A program made the position numbers and the translations under genes. This document shows, piece by piece, positions 21,857 to 33,589 of a stretch of 64,000 nucleotides of DNA. This DNA is from Mycoplasma nasistruthionis (lineage in GTDB: Bacteria > Bacillota_I > Bacilli_A > Mycoplasmatales > Metamycoplasmataceae), in contig NZ_CP040825.1 of assembly GCF_006228185.1 (NCBI RefSeq), forward strand, positions 186,001 through 250,000, written 5' to 3'. Positions within the stretch are counted from its first letter, which is position 1, and every line of letters begins with the position of its first letter. Below the pieces are notes generated by a model. That model made no database searches. It was not told where the DNA came from and saw only the letters and a list, made by a program, of their open reading frames with translations.

Positions 21857-22938
21857 ATGAAAATAGGAATTTACGGTGGTAGTTTTGATCCGATCCACAT
21901 TGGGCATATTAAGACTGCTGAAAATGCTATTAAAGAACTTAATTTAGATAAGTTAATTTTCGTTCCAGCAAACTTGTCACCATTCAAAAAAAACAACAAA
22001 GTTGCATCAAATCAACACCGTTTAAACATGATTTCAATGTCTTTAGAACAAAAAATGGAAGTTTCTGATTTTGAACTTAAACGTCAAGGAGTTAGCTATA
22101 CCATTGATACGGTCAAATATTTCAAAAACAAATACAAAAACGATGAAATCTTTTTAATAATTGGTAGCGACAATGTACCTACTTTAAATAAATGAAAAAA
22201 CATTGATGAAATTGCTTCGCTGGTTAAAATCGCAGTTGTTAGACGGTCAAACAAAATTAATAAAATTAACATTAAAAATATAATGGTGTTTTGCTAAAAA
22301 ATGAACCTATTGAAGCTTCTTCAACTATTTATAAAAAAGGAGTCTTTGAAATAGTTTCACCTGAGGTTCAAAATTACATTCAAAAACACTTTTTATATGC
22401 CGAACAAATTATTCATAACTATTTATCAGCTAAACGAGCCAAACATTGCATGGCTACTGGCGAATTTGCCGCAAACCTAGCCAAAGCGCACGGGTTTTCA
22501 GCAAGACAGGCGTATTATGCTGGAATATTTCATGATATTGCAAAAGAAATTGATCCTGAAATACAAAAACAGTGAATTTTAAATAATGAACCAGATATGG
22601 ATGTTGAATATCCGAAGTATAAATTACACCAATACGCAGGTTATATTTGACTAAAATATGGTTATTTATTAGAAGATCAAGAAATTTTAAATGCTATTAA
22701 AATTCATACTTCTATGGCTGAAAATATGACTTCATTGGACAAAATTTTATTTATTGCTGATAAAATTTGCCAAGGTCGTAAATTCCCTGGAATCCAAAAA
22801 GTTAGAGAGTTAACTTTCAAAGATTTAGAAGCCGGTTTTCAAGAAGTTGTCAAATATACATACCAATTCAACATTGATAAAGGCGTAGAATTTGACCAAA
22901 AACAAGAATCTTTATATCGTAAATGAGGTAAATTCTAA
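21857..22938 (+). pseudogene. nadD: NadD-YqeK fusion interrupted by a frameshift
   Basis: The first part is nicotinate-nucleotide adenylyltransferase: GSFDPIHIGH (nucleotide-binding HxGH) and SYTIDTVKYF. It terminates early at 22295-22297 (146 aa). The second part, open in another frame to 22938, supplies the missing NadD C-terminus (EASSTIYKKG in place of the usual ISST-IR motif). An HD-domain YqeK module follows (KHCMATGEFA, GIFHDIAKEI, IHTSMAENMTSLDKILFIADKI), expected to hydrolyse dinucleoside tetraphosphates. One added A in the A5 run at 22274-22278 would restore a single ~360-codon frame, which is the fused layout I recall from other mycoplasmas. As written, NadD lacks its C-terminal motif. 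A sequencing error, slippage or true loss are all possible. Confidence 0.85.
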
Positions 22939-23654
22939 TGATTCAAGAAAAAGAAAGATTACAAAAGCTTTTATCACAAGCAGGAATAGCATCACGTCGC
23001 GAAGCTGAAAAGATGATATTAAGCAATCGGGTAAGGGTTAATGGCGAAATAGCCGTATTAGGTCAAAGAGCAAGTTTTACTGACAATATTGAAGTTGATG
23101 GTATTCCAATTGAACAAGAAAGAAAAGTTTATTACGTTTTAAATAAACCAAAACACACCTTAACAACAATGAAAGACCCTAGAAATCGTGATAACGTTAT
23201 GAACTGAATAGATGTTCCATATCGTGTCTTCCCTGTGGGAAGATTGGATTACGACACAACAGGTGTGTTAATTTTTACAAATGATGGAGAATTGGCGAAT
23301 AAACTTATGCACCCTTCTTATGGAGTTAAAAGAGTTTATCGTGCTCGTTTAAATGAACCACTTGAAAAGAAAGAATTGAAGATATTAAATGGACCTGTAG
23401 AACTTGAAGAAGGATTAATTTCAAATCAAATGGTTATTACTGCTGATACCAAAAGTTATTTCGTTGTTTTATCTCAAGGAACATATCACCACGTAAAAAG
23501 ATTATTTGAATTCGTTAATAAAAAAGTCATTAACCTAAAAAGGGTGGAATACGCAGGTGTAACAGTTGAAAAATTACCCGAAGGTAAATTCAGACCACTA
23601 ACAATCAAAGAAATTAAAAACCTGCATGAGTGAGTAAGAATTAAAAGATCCTAA
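22938..23654 (+). CDS. RsuA/RluB-family pseudouridine synthase
   Basis: The 238-aa protein has an N-terminal S4 RNA-binding domain (ERLQKLLSQAGIASRREAEKMI, VRVNGE) and the catalytic domain with the GRLDYDTTGVLIFTNDG motif, whose first Asp is the nucleophile. It is expected to modify a uridine of rRNA (RluB-like, 23S). Two TGA Trp codons occur, one near the C-terminus, so the protein ends inside the hairpin terminator. The start overlaps the stop of the nadD-yqeK gene as TAATG. Confidence 0.92.
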
Positions 23655-23668
23655 TCGGATCTTTTTTT
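23643..23668 (+). terminator. Terminator of the nusB operon
   Basis: AAAAGATCC / CGGATCTTTTTTT stem-loop with a long T-run. It contains the last codons and stop of the pseudouridine synthase gene. Confidence 0.85.
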
Positions 23669-23682
23669 GCGCCGTTGGGGTC

Positions 23683-23710
23683 TTGACTTTTTTACAGAAA
23701 ACGATATAAT
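23683..23710 (+). promoter_or_regulatory. gyrA promoter, near-consensus
   Basis: TTGACT (23683-23688) and TATAAT (23705-23710) are separated by 16 bp, 43 bp before the gyrA ATG. This is the best sigma-70-type promoter in the window. Confidence 0.8.
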
Positions 23711-23753
23711 TAATAAAATTTTATTTTATTAATTAAACACATTAAGGTTTACT

Positions 23754-26435
23754 ATGGAAGATACAAACAAAGACAAAAACTTATTAAATGATATTGACTC
23801 AGAAAACAAGACCCACTTAATTACTGAAGATGATATTGATTTTGATGATGATACTAGAGTAGTTTTTAAAGCAAAAGAAGTAAAACCTCAAATTGAAGAA
23901 GATGAAGAAGAAATTCCTCAAAACAACGAAGAATATCAAGTTCAATCTCAAATCTTATATGATCCAAAAGATGGAATTTATCCAGTTGTTATTGATAACG
24001 AAATGGAAACTTCATTTTTAGATTATTCAATGAGTGTTATTGTTTCACGTGCTTTACCTGATGCCAGAGACGGTTTAAAACCTGTTCACCGTAGAATTTT
24101 ATATGATATGTCTGAATTAGGAATTACACCTGGTTCACAGCATCGTAAAAGTGCCAGAATTGTAGGGGATGTTTTAGGAAAATACCACCCTCATGGTGAC
24201 AGTTCAGTTTATGATGCTATGGTTAGATTAGCACAAGATTTCTCAATGCGTTATCCATTAGTTGATGGACATGGTAACTTTGGTTCAATTGATGGGGACG
24301 AAGCTGCTGCTATGCGTTATACAGAAGCAAGAATGTCAAAAATTGCTGCTGAAATGCTAGAAGGAATTAAGAAGAATACAGTTGACTTTGTAAGTAACTA
24401 TGATGAAACTGAAACAGAACCAACTGTTTTACCTTGCCGTTTCCCTAACTTATTAGTATCAGGTGCTTCAGGTATTGCTGTTGGTATGGCTACAAATATT
24501 CCACCACATAATTTAGCTGAAACTATTGATGCTGCTATTGCTATTGCACATAACCCTGAAATTACAGTTAGAGAATTGATGCAACATATTAAAGGACCAG
24601 ATTTTCCTACTGGCGCAACAATTTTAGGAGTTAATGGAATTTATGATGCTTACTCAACAGGAAAAGGTTCAATTCCTGTTAGAGCAAAAACAGAAATCGT
24701 TGAAACAAAAAATGGTAAATACAGAATTATTGTTACTGAAATTCCTTATGCACTACAAAAGAACTTATTAATTAAGAAAATCGCAGACTTAGTTAAGGAT
24801 AAAGTTATTGAAGGTATTTCTGATTTACGCGATGAATCAAACCGTGAAGGAATCAGAATTGTTATAGATGTTAAAAAAGGATATAATCCTGATGTTTTAC
24901 TTAATAAGCTATATCAAAAATCAGAACTTCAAAAAACATTCAACTACAGCCTTGTAGCAATTGTAAATAATGAGCCTAAAATTTTAACCTTAAAAGAAGC
25001 CTTAAATGTCTTTTGAGATCATCAAAAAGATGTTGTTTCTAGAAGAATTACATTTGATTTAAATAAAGCTAAAGAAAGAGCACATATTTTAGAAGGTTTA
25101 AAAATCGCAGTTGACAACATTGATGAAGTTGTTAGAATAATCCGTAGTTCAAAGAATGAGGATTTAGCAAAAACTCAATTAATTGAAACATTTGCATTAA
25201 CTGAAATTCAAGCCAAAGCTATTTTAGAAATGCGTTTAGCTCGTTTAACAGGTTTAAGTATTACAAAAATGGAAGAAGAACTTAAAGAGCTACAAGTTCG
25301 TATTGACCACTACAATTTCATTTTATCTTCTGAACAAAACTTAGTAAACCAAATTATTGAAGAATTAAATGAATTAAAAGAAAAATTTGCTGACGCAAGA
25401 AGAACAAAAATTGATGAAACAGCAGTAGGGGTTATTTCAGATGAAGATTTAATTCCTGAAAGACCTATTATTATTACTGCTACAAATAAAGGTTATGTAA
25501 AAAGAACTGACCTAGCAGAATACAATGCTCAAAAACGTGGTGGTATGGGTTCAAGTTCAATTAAAACTTACCAAGATGATGATGTTTCATTGTTACTCCA
25601 TGCTTCCACTCATACTGATATCTTGCTATTTTCTAACTTAGGAAAAGCCTACAAGTTAAGAGGACATGAAATACCTGAAGGTTCTAAACAATCTAAAGGT
25701 TCATCATTTATCAATATCTTACCTAACTTGAATGTCGAATTAAATGAAAGAATTGTCTCAATTTTAAAAGTTGATGGTTATGATGATAATCAATATTTAG
25801 CAACCATTACTAAAAACGGATTATTCAAGAAAACTAAACTAGATTCATATTCTCACATTCGTAAAAATGGTCTTAAAGCATTCGGTTTAAGAGAGAATGA
25901 TGAATTAGTCAGAGCCTTTATTGTTGACAATGACGATGTTATTTTAGTAGCTAATAACTATAAAAACGTTGTTATGTTTAAGGCTGACGATGTAAACGAT
26001 AAAGGAAGAAACGCTTTAGGAGTTAAGGCAATTACACTAGTTGATGATCATCGTGTTATTTCGGCTTCTGCACAAAGTGAAGGTGAATTAATTCTAACTC
26101 TAGGTGCTAAAGGATTTGGTAAATTATCAACTCCTGATCAATTTAGCATTACTAAACGTGGTGCTAAAGGTGTAACAGGTATCAATCCTCTTAAAGCTGG
26201 AAACTTGGTGTTTGCTAGATTTGTTAATCCAAATGATGAATTATTAGTAATTACTTCATCTGGAGCAACAATTAGAACATTTATTAATCAAATTTCAGTA
26301 ATTAGTCGTGCTGCTAAAGGAGTTAAGGTAATTAACTTAAAAGACGATGATTCAATCGTTGATGTTGAAGTAATTACTCACCAAGATGCTTTAGAAACTC
26401 ATGCTGACACTGAAGAAATAACTTCACAGCAATAA
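23754..26435 (+). CDS. gyrA: DNA gyrase subunit A
   Basis: This 893-aa type II topoisomerase subunit introduces negative supercoils with GyrB. The catalytic tyrosine is Y189 ([10 protein letters not shown]). The quinolone region reads [15 protein letters not shown], with Ser at the E. coli S83 position and Asp at D87, i.e. a susceptible-type pattern. The C-terminal beta-propeller carries a GyrA-box variant QKRGGMG, which favours GyrA over ParC. An N-terminal extension of about 67 residues, very rich in Asp and Glu, precedes the usual start. It is a single gene despite one TGA Trp codon at 25014. Confidence 0.93.
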
Positions 26436-26436
26436 T

Positions 26437-26468
26437 AAAAGCCAAAAAGCCATTAATTTGGCTTTTTT
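26437..26468 (+). terminator. gyrA terminator
   Basis: AAAGCCAAA / TTTGGCTTT stem with a 10-nt loop and T-run directly after the gyrA stop. Confidence 0.8.
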
Positions 26469-26490
26469 ATTTGCTATAAAATTGCATAAT

Positions 26491-26520
26491 AAAAGACGCA
26501 CTTATTGCGTCTTATTTTTT
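26491..26520 (-). terminator. ktrBA terminator
   Basis: AAGACGCA / TGCGTCTT stem (5-nt loop) just past the ktrA stop on the minus strand, with A/T runs on both sides. Confidence 0.75.
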
Positions 26521-26532
26521 GAATATGATTAA

Positions 26533-27207
26533 TTAATTTTCATTATTAAATCATGCTAATGCATTAGTTACATCACCAATTTCACCAATGATTGTAATAA
26601 CATCATTCATCTTTAGATTAACATCACCAGTAGCACGTTTAGAAATTCCATTAGATTTGATTAAAACAATAGTAATTCCACGTTCGTTTAAACCTAAGTC
26701 CTTAACTTGTTTTTGAATCAATGTTTCATTTTTAATAGAAGTTGAACCAATAACGAAATTATCACCTATTTCTTGCAGGTTTTGACCATACTTAATGAAA
26801 TTGTTATTAGCAGCTATTAAAGCAGCTCTAATTCCTGCTTCTGCTTCTGGTTTAATGATAACATTAGCACCAATTTGTTTTAATACACGTGCATGACGAG
26901 CCGAAATGGCTCTAGCAATAATGTTTTTAACTTTTAACTCTTGAAGAGCTGAAACGATTTCAACATTTTCAGATACAGCAACTACTACAGTATCAATATT
27001 ATCTATACCAATCCCCATTAAAACTTTTGTGTCAGCAGCATCACCAGTAAAGATTCTGTCAATGTCTTCTTCATAACGTTTTAAGTTTCTTTGATCTTCA
27101 TCCAAAATAACAATATTTTTATTTAAATTTAACAACTGGTCAATAACTGCTTGACCAAAACGTCCAGCACCAATGACAGCGATTTCATCTTGATGTTTAA
27201 TTTTCAT
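26533..27207 (-). CDS. ktrA: KtrA/TrkA potassium-uptake regulatory subunit
   Basis: The 224-aa cytoplasmic RCK protein has an N-terminal Rossmann domain (IAVIGAGRFGQAV nucleotide loop, acidic ILDED ending strand 2). It also has a C-terminal RCK_C/TrkA_C domain (MNDVITIIGEIGDV). It binds ATP/ADP or NAD(H) and gates the KtrB channel. A TGA Trp near the end extends the protein to FNNEN. It follows ktrB by 6 bp and is clearly co-transcribed. Confidence 0.93.
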
Positions 27208-27213
27208 AATTTC

Positions 27214-28899
27214 CTATCCAATGGCTATATCACCATCAATGTATTCAAATGTACGTTTATAACTCTTTTTACGTTTTCAAACTTGTAAGGTTGAACTAAT
27301 TCCAAATTGTCCAATGAACATAACTAAAATCAATGTAATTTTTGAAGCTACATTTAAATTCTTGGTTATTCCTGATGACAGACCAGTAGTTCCAAAGGCA
27401 CTAGCTACTTCAAAAACAATGTTTTCAGTTCCAAAGACTTCATTTCCATTATTAAAGATTGAGTCTGTTTTAATTTGACCCTTATAAGTGTCAAATGATG
27501 AAAACAGTATCATTGATGCGAGCAGAATAATGATTAAAGTAATGGCAATTATTTGACTTGACATATTAACTGTTTCTTGACGAATTGAACGTTTAAACAT
27601 TCTAACTTTAGGTCAACCAAATAAAATTCTTACAATCGACATAAACATTAATGCAAAAGTAGTTGTTCTTATTCCTCCACCTGTTGAAGCAGGAGCTGCT
27701 CCAATAATCATCATTAAAATAAAAATAAAAGTAGTACCTTGTGTAAAGTGTTTGATATTTACAGTAGCAAAACCAGCGCTTCGGGTTGAAAAACTACTAA
27801 ACACTACTGCAAAAAACTTGTCAAAATCACTTCCATATAAGTGTCCATTTTCAACATATTGTTTAATTTTATCAGGAACATTAGTTAAATCTGCTCCATC
27901 ATTAAATCATTTAGTATAAGTTGTATAAACACTGTCTGATAAGTTTTCAGGAATATAATATTGATTTCATAAAGTATATGGATTTGAAGAAGTAGTTTCA
28001 AATACTATTGAAGCTAAAAATCCTGCAATTAAAATTAATAAATAAGCAGTTAATGATACTTTAGTGAAAAGTGAAAACTTATATTGAGTAGGCTTACGAT
28101 GAATTTTATGTTTGATTCATTCTAATAAGTCATATAAAACCGGGTAACCAACACCACCAATAATTAGCAGAATAATAAAACTTATTTGTAAAAAGTAGTT
28201 TTGATAATAAGGCATTAAAGAAAAGCCTGACATAATATCAAAACCAGCATTATTAATGGCTGAAATTGTATGGAAAATACCAAATTTAAGCGATAAGCCT
28301 CAATTGTATTGTGGGCTTATAAAATCACCATTTAACATTAATTGAATACCTTTAGTATGTTTTAATGGCGAGAAGTAAAAATATAGTGTCAAAATGATAC
28401 TATAAAAGCAAATTACAATAAAAATGAACTTAACTGATGAAACTATCAGTTTAATCATTTTTGACATATCTGAACCACCACGTTCAGTTTGCAGTAGTTT
28501 CATTTCAACAACAGAAGTTGTTTTCTTACCAAATAAATAATTAATAATAAAGAATTTTAAAGCAAAAATACCTATTCCACCGCTTAGTATCAAAATGGCT
28601 ATTACAGCTTGTCCTAAATCGTTTCAATGCTTATAAGTATCCACTACTACTAACCCAGTGTCACTAAATGCACTAGCAGTAGTAAAAACAGCATTAATAT
28701 AACTTATTTTAGGTTGGTTTGCATTTTGAGAAATTGGTAAAAATAAAATAATTGAAGATAAAACAATAATTAAAAAATAAACAAATAATAAATACTTTAA
28801 TTTGGAAATATTGTTTTTTCAATGTCAGAAATAACTAATTGAACGGTAAAACTTACTTCTAGCAACCTTCCTTTTAGTTTTATCAATGAAATTGGACAA
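27214..28899 (-). CDS. ktrB: KtrB/TrkH-type potassium transporter membrane subunit
   Basis: The 561-aa protein has the repeated membrane-pore-membrane layout of the TrkH/KtrB family. Pore-loop stretches are TTASAFSDTGL, SAINNAGFD, FSTRSAGFATVNI and SAFGTTGLSSGI; each contains the filter glycine. The rest is hydrophobic helices joined by a TERGGSD loop. The start is taken as TTG at 28897-28899, since no in-frame ATG occurs until deep inside the protein and a perfect AAGGAGG lies 4 bp before this TTG. Together with KtrA it takes up potassium. Confidence 0.92.
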
Positions 28900-28987
28900 A
28901 TAACCTCCTTGAAGGAATTCCGATTTTAATATATATAATTTTAACTTTTTCATAAAAAAAGTTAAATTATTTTTAGGTTATCGGAAA

Positions 28988-29022
28988 CAAAAAGCACCAA
29001 TTTTGAACTTGGTGCTTTTGTG
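28988..29022. terminator. Terminator after the 29 kb unknown gene
   Basis: AAAAAGCACCAA / TTGGTGCTTTTG stem-loop with T-runs on either strand, 10 bp past the end of the restored minus-strand frame. Confidence 0.8.
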
Positions 29023-29032
29023 TTTTTGTTTT

Positions 29033-29832
29033 TTATTTATTAGTTAATTTATTAATTGTTTTAGATACAAATTCGAAATTTGGATGGTTAAATAAGTTAG
29101 CTGTTGAAGTTTCTATTTCATTGATAATGCCATCTAAAATTGTTTTATTACGTTTGATTTTAGGTGGTTTAACTTTATTTGGTTCTATGTTTAACTCAGT
29201 GTTTTCTAAATAAATCTCTTCATTTCAATCGCTAGCTCTTCTTTAGCTAAAACAGAGTTTGCTCAGTTTTTTATAACTCATGAATAATCATTTAGTGCTA
29301 CAAATGAAAAGCTTGAAACTTGATAACTAATCGTGTCTTTGTTTAAATCTTTAAAAATCAGCATCTTAAAAGAGTTTAAAAAAACGACCAGAAAAGCAAA
29401 CGTAAAGTTTAGTTTAATTACTGAATCGTAGGAACTTTGGAAAAAGAAATCCAAAATATAAACTAACAAATCATAATCATCTTTATTCTGATTTAACCCT
29501 TGCTCATAATAACTACTAATTAGGTCTTTTAGTTTGTTAACTATATCTTTTCATAAAAATTTGGGAACATTAAATTTATCAATGCACTTTTTAATTAGCA
29601 AAAAAGAACAAGTCACTAGATTAGGTACGCTTTTAATTAAAAAAGAATTATCTAAAACGGTGTAATTTAAATTTAAGAACTCATCTTTTCTGGAAAGAAG
29701 GTAAACAAATTCTTGAAGTTTAAAATCGGTTTTAGCCAAATGAAAATGGTCATTTTGAAAATATTGGCGATAGTATTTAGCTTCACTTTGAACTGAAGGT
29801 TCATTTCAAAAGTATATACGTCTTTTATTCAT
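29033..29832 (-). pseudogene. Unknown protein, probably frameshifted near the 3' end
   Basis: ATG 29830-29832 sits behind a strong AAAGGAGG. The first frame encodes 208 residues with aromatic, helical content (MNKRRIYFWNEPS, FFFQSSYDSVIKLNFTFAFLVVF) and stops at TAG 29206. A second frame is open over the same region. It continues as well-formed charged protein (YLENTELNIEPNKVKPPKIK, ending VSKTINKLTNK) to TAA 29033-29035, directly before the terminator. One extra A near 29223-29225 would join them into a ~266-codon gene. No family was recognised. A shorter intact gene remains possible, but the coding-like tail and terminator spacing favour a frameshift. Confidence 0.6.
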
Positions 29833-30061
29833 TTTACCTCCTTTACACTTTAATAATATTCTTTTAATTAATCGTATTTATATACCTTTAAAAATTAAAC
29901 ACTGATAGCACAAAAAGAGGAAAATAAAACCATAAAAATCCACATTTTCAGACTTGTTCCACATTTTACAAATAAGCAAATTTTATAATTTGTTTAATTT
30001 TGTGAAAATTACCATATTTTTTATTCAAATTCATTCAGCAAAATTAAATATATAAACCTTG

Positions 30062-30100
30062 AAAAAAGGCAAATAAAAAGCAAACCAAAGTAGTTTGCCT
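30062..30100 (-). terminator. Terminator of the RNase J-M42-YneF operon
   Basis: On the minus strand GCAAAC / GTTTGC (with outer AGGCAAA / TTTGCCT pairing) is followed by T-rich sequence, 12 bp after the YneF stop. Confidence 0.75.
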
Positions 30101-30111
30101 GTCAAATTTGA

Positions 30112-30348
30112 TTATTGTTCACCCTTAATTGAGCGCATAATTTGTCTAATTTGAGTTTCTGAAGCTGTACGCCCCATTTGTTTGAACATTATACGGATCA
30201 TTTTTTCATTAATTGGTGGGTTTTCTTTAAGTTGTTTTTTAAACATATTTCTTGTTATGAAAAACACAGAAATACCTGCCACAATGGCTGTAAAAATAAC
30301 ACAAGCTAAAATTACACCAACAAATGCTCCTGTAGAAAGATTAACCAT
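30112..30348 (-). CDS. YneF family (UPF0154) membrane protein
   Basis: The 78-aa protein has one N-terminal membrane helix (GVILACVIFTAIVAGISVFFI). The family-typical cytoplasmic part follows, with LKENPPINEKMIRIMFKQMGR and SETQIRQIMRSI. The family is widespread in Firmicutes and mycoplasmas and has no established function. It follows the M42 peptidase gene by 20 bp and closes the operon. Confidence 0.93.
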   Translation of the reverse strand: MVNLSTGAFVGVILACVIFTAIVAGISVFFITRNMFKKQLKENPPINEKMIRIMFKQMGRTASETQIRQIMRSIKGEQ

Positions 30349-30368
30349 AATAAACTCCTTTATGATAA

Positions 30369-31448
30369 TTATTTATATTTTATAGTATTAAATTCAGTTT
30401 CATTGAAGTTTTTAACAAATTCAACCAACAGATTTTTAGTTGCTAGTAAATCTGAAACAGAACAAACACCTATAGGGCTATGTAAATAACGTTGTGGTAA
30501 TGATAGAGTTAAAGTAGCAGCTCCGCCTTGTGCAAACTGCAATTGTGCAGCATCAGTTCCACCACCCATCGCTACGAATTTATAAGCTTTTATTTTGTTT
30601 TTCTTAGCAATATTTTGAATATGTGCCACTAATTTAGTATCCATTAAAGTACCACCATCTTTAATTCTTAAGGCTGCTCCTTTAAATAAAGCAGTAGTAC
30701 CTGCAATTGTACCGATTGTGTCATGTGATGATGTTGTATCTAATGCGATAGCAATATCCGGATTAACCACTGACACTGATGATTTAGCGCCACGTGTTCC
30801 GACTTCTTCTTGTACTGTTCCAACTAAGTATAAGTCCGCTTGTAAGTCTAAGTGAGCAACTTCTTTAGCAATGCTTTCTAAAACTGCAACTCCAGCACGG
30901 TTGTCCATTGCTTTTCCACCAATTAAATCAGGATTGTGGAATTGAACAACTGAACCAGTCAATTGAACTCTGTCTCCAATTTGAACATTGTGTCTTAAAG
31001 CATCTTTTTTGTTTTCAAATCCAAAATCAGCATAAAGTTCATCATTAGTAATTGCTTTACTAATTTTGTGATTTTCCATAATATGGATACTTGTGTGTCC
31101 GAAAACACCTTCAAAAACTTTATTATCTTCAGTGATTAGTTTTGCTTTTGTTCCTACTACAACTGTTGGTCAAATACCACCAATTGGACTTAAAAGAACT
31201 TGACCAGTGTTATGAATGTCTCTGACAATATAACCTACTTCATCCATGTGAGCTGCAATCATGATTTTAGGCGCATTTTCTACGCTTGCTTTTTTGTAGA
31301 AAATTACTGAACCTAATTTATCACGCATTACTTTAAAGCCGTTGATGTTTTTCTTAAGTTCATCAACAACCGGTTCTTCATATCTAGACATTGCTTCAAT
31401 ATTCATGTAGGTAATTAAACGTTTTTTAAAATCTTGAATTTGACTCAT
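30369..31448 (-). CDS. M42 family glutamyl aminopeptidase
   Basis: The 359-aa dinuclear metallo-aminopeptidase shows all ligand motifs in order: H in AAHMDEVG, bridging D in GGKAMDNRAG, catalytic E-E in TVQEEVGTRG, D in IALDTT and H in RYLHSPIG. It trims N-terminal residues from peptides in the cytoplasm, feeding an amino-acid auxotroph. One TGA Trp follows SPIGGI. It lies 8 bp after RNase J and is probably co-transcribed. Confidence 0.94.
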
Positions 31449-31456
31449 GATTATCC

Positions 31457-33346
31457 TTAAATTTCATCTTCTTCGTCGATTTCTAATTCTTCTTGATCTA
31501 CTTCACCAAATATAGCTTCTTTAGCTTTTTCTAGCTGATTTTTGGCTGTTTTTTTAGATTTTGTGCTTCTTGATTTAGGCTCGTCTTCTTTTTGAGCTTC
31601 ATATTCTTTATATGTTATAAATTTAACCTTTTGTTGTTTAAAATCAGCATCATCTGGTTCGTCTGTGTAAATTATTGTAGGTACAATAATTGGATTACGT
31701 CTTTTTTCTTTATAAAACAGAGCTGATAAACGTTCTTTAATTAATTCTTCTAGTTGTTGTGTAGTTCAACTTTTGTTGTTTCCATTAGCCTTAGCGTTTT
31801 TAATGTGGTATAAAACAGCACCATGCGCTATTCTCTTGGCTTCTTCAATTAATTCTTTTGAAGTTTTAACAAAGAAACTACCTCTAGTAACAATCTGCGG
31901 ACGTCCTATAATAGTGTTTTTCTTTTTGTCTAATAAGAAAATGATGTTAACAAAACCAGCATTTTTTAACTGTGCTCTTTGTTCTAGTATTTGTTCTGAC
32001 AATCCTAAAACTGAGTTTCCGTCAATGTAAATAGGCCCATATTTAACAAACGAATTTGTTGGTTTAATTTCACCATTTAACATTTCAAAAACTTGACCTT
32101 TACGCGGCACCATGACATTTTCAGTCTTTACACCATTTTCAATTGCGGTTTTCCCATGCTCAACACACATTCTGTAATCACCATGGTATGGTAAGAAGTA
32201 TTTAGGTTTAGTTAATTGAAAAATTTTATCATGCTCTCATTTATAAGCGTGTCCTGATGTATGTAAATATCCATCAATTCCATTTTCTTTGATTAATGCA
32301 CCTTGTTTGTATAAACGGTTAATTAATAGTTCGACAACCATTCTATTACCAGGGATTGGGCTTGATGAGAAAATTACCATATCACCTTTAATGATTTTGA
32401 TACTGTTGTGTTTTCCATAACTCATTCTTGATAAAGCAGCCATTTGTTCACCTTGTGAACCAGTTGTTAGAACAACTAAATCTGAATCTTTAATATTGTT
32501 TAGTTCTTTTTTGTCAATTAAAACATCATTCGAAACATTTATGTATCCTAATTTACGACCGATTTTAATCCCTTGCACCATTGAACGACCAAAAACAACA
32601 ACTTTTTTCTTTAACTTCTCAGCTAGTTCAATAATAACCTTAACTCTTGTTAAGTTAGAAGCGAATGCAGTAATAATAATTTTCTTTTTAGCTGCACGCA
32701 TATGTGCTTCAATATCGGTTAAAATATCACTTTCAGAAGGTGAGTGATTTTCACGCATTGCATTTGTTGAATCAGATAAAAGCGCTGTTAAGCCTTGTTT
32801 TCCAATTTCATCTAAACGAGCAAAGTCAGTATAGTTTCCAATTGGAGTATAGTCAAATCTGAAATCACCAGTACACATTAAAGAACCGTTTGGAGTAGTT
32901 ATTCTAATACCAAACGCATCTGGAATTGAGTGTTGTGCAGTTCAGAAATCTACTTTACATCCTTCAGGGAATTTATGAGCATCAGTTTTTACAATTTCAA
33001 CAAAATCAATCTTACGAGTGATTTTGTGTTCTTCAAATTTCAACTTCAAGTATTGAATAGCAATTCTTGGAGCAAAAATTTTGCTTAAATTTGTTTGTTT
33101 AACCAGATAAACAACTCCACCAATGTGATCTTCGTGTCCATGAGTTATAAATAAACCTTCAAGTATTTTTTCTGGTTTATTTAAGTAAGAATAATCAGGA
33201 ATAATACCTCTAACACCTGTGTTAAAAGTGTCTGCAAATTTAATTCCTGCATCAATTAAAAATACATGATTAGCATGGTCAACAACTAAAGTTGATTTAC
33301 CAATTTCTTCTGCACCACCTAGTGCAAAAATACGAGTCGGAATCAT
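31457..33346 (-). CDS. rnjA: Ribonuclease J
   Basis: The 629-aa metallo-beta-lactamase-fold RNase has the signature THGHEDHIGG and downstream ligands CTGDFRFD and HTSGHA. The beta-CASP region includes DSTNAM, FASNLTRVK and GSQGEQMAALSRM. RNase J processes and degrades mRNA by endonucleolytic and 5'-3' exonucleolytic cleavage. The C-terminal ~70 residues are a Lys/Glu-rich low-complexity tail ending DEEDEI. Two TGA Trp codons are read through. It heads the operon with the M42 peptidase and YneF genes. Mycoplasmas often have two RNase J paralogs; which one this is cannot be told. Confidence 0.93.
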
Positions 33347-33443
33347 AAACTCTCCTTGATTTTAAAAATTATTAAGTGTAATAAAAGTGAAACAATACTT
33401 AATTAAGTATTTAGTTTTAATATTATAAACTAAAAGCACAAAA

Positions 33444-33520
33444 TCAGCAGAATAAACCTGCTGAAAATTTGACATATCTGAAAAAGTCGAATTTTTTTAA
33501 AAATTTATTCGATTTTTTAT
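33444..33520 (+). promoter_or_regulatory. Two hairpins in the divergent RNase J / GT80-like lipoprotein region
   Basis: TCAGCAG / CTGCTGA (33444-33464) is a stem with a 7-nt loop. A second stem TCGAAT / ATTCGA (33487-33512) is directly followed on the plus strand by TTTTTT, like an intrinsic terminator, 70 bp before the lipoprotein ATG. No rightward gene ends upstream, so it may be a leader attenuator or insulator. Confidence 0.45.
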
Positions 33521-33589
33521 TTTTTCAAGTTTTATTCAGTTATTATTTAATTAATAAATTAATTAAAACTAGACATTTAAAAGGATTAT

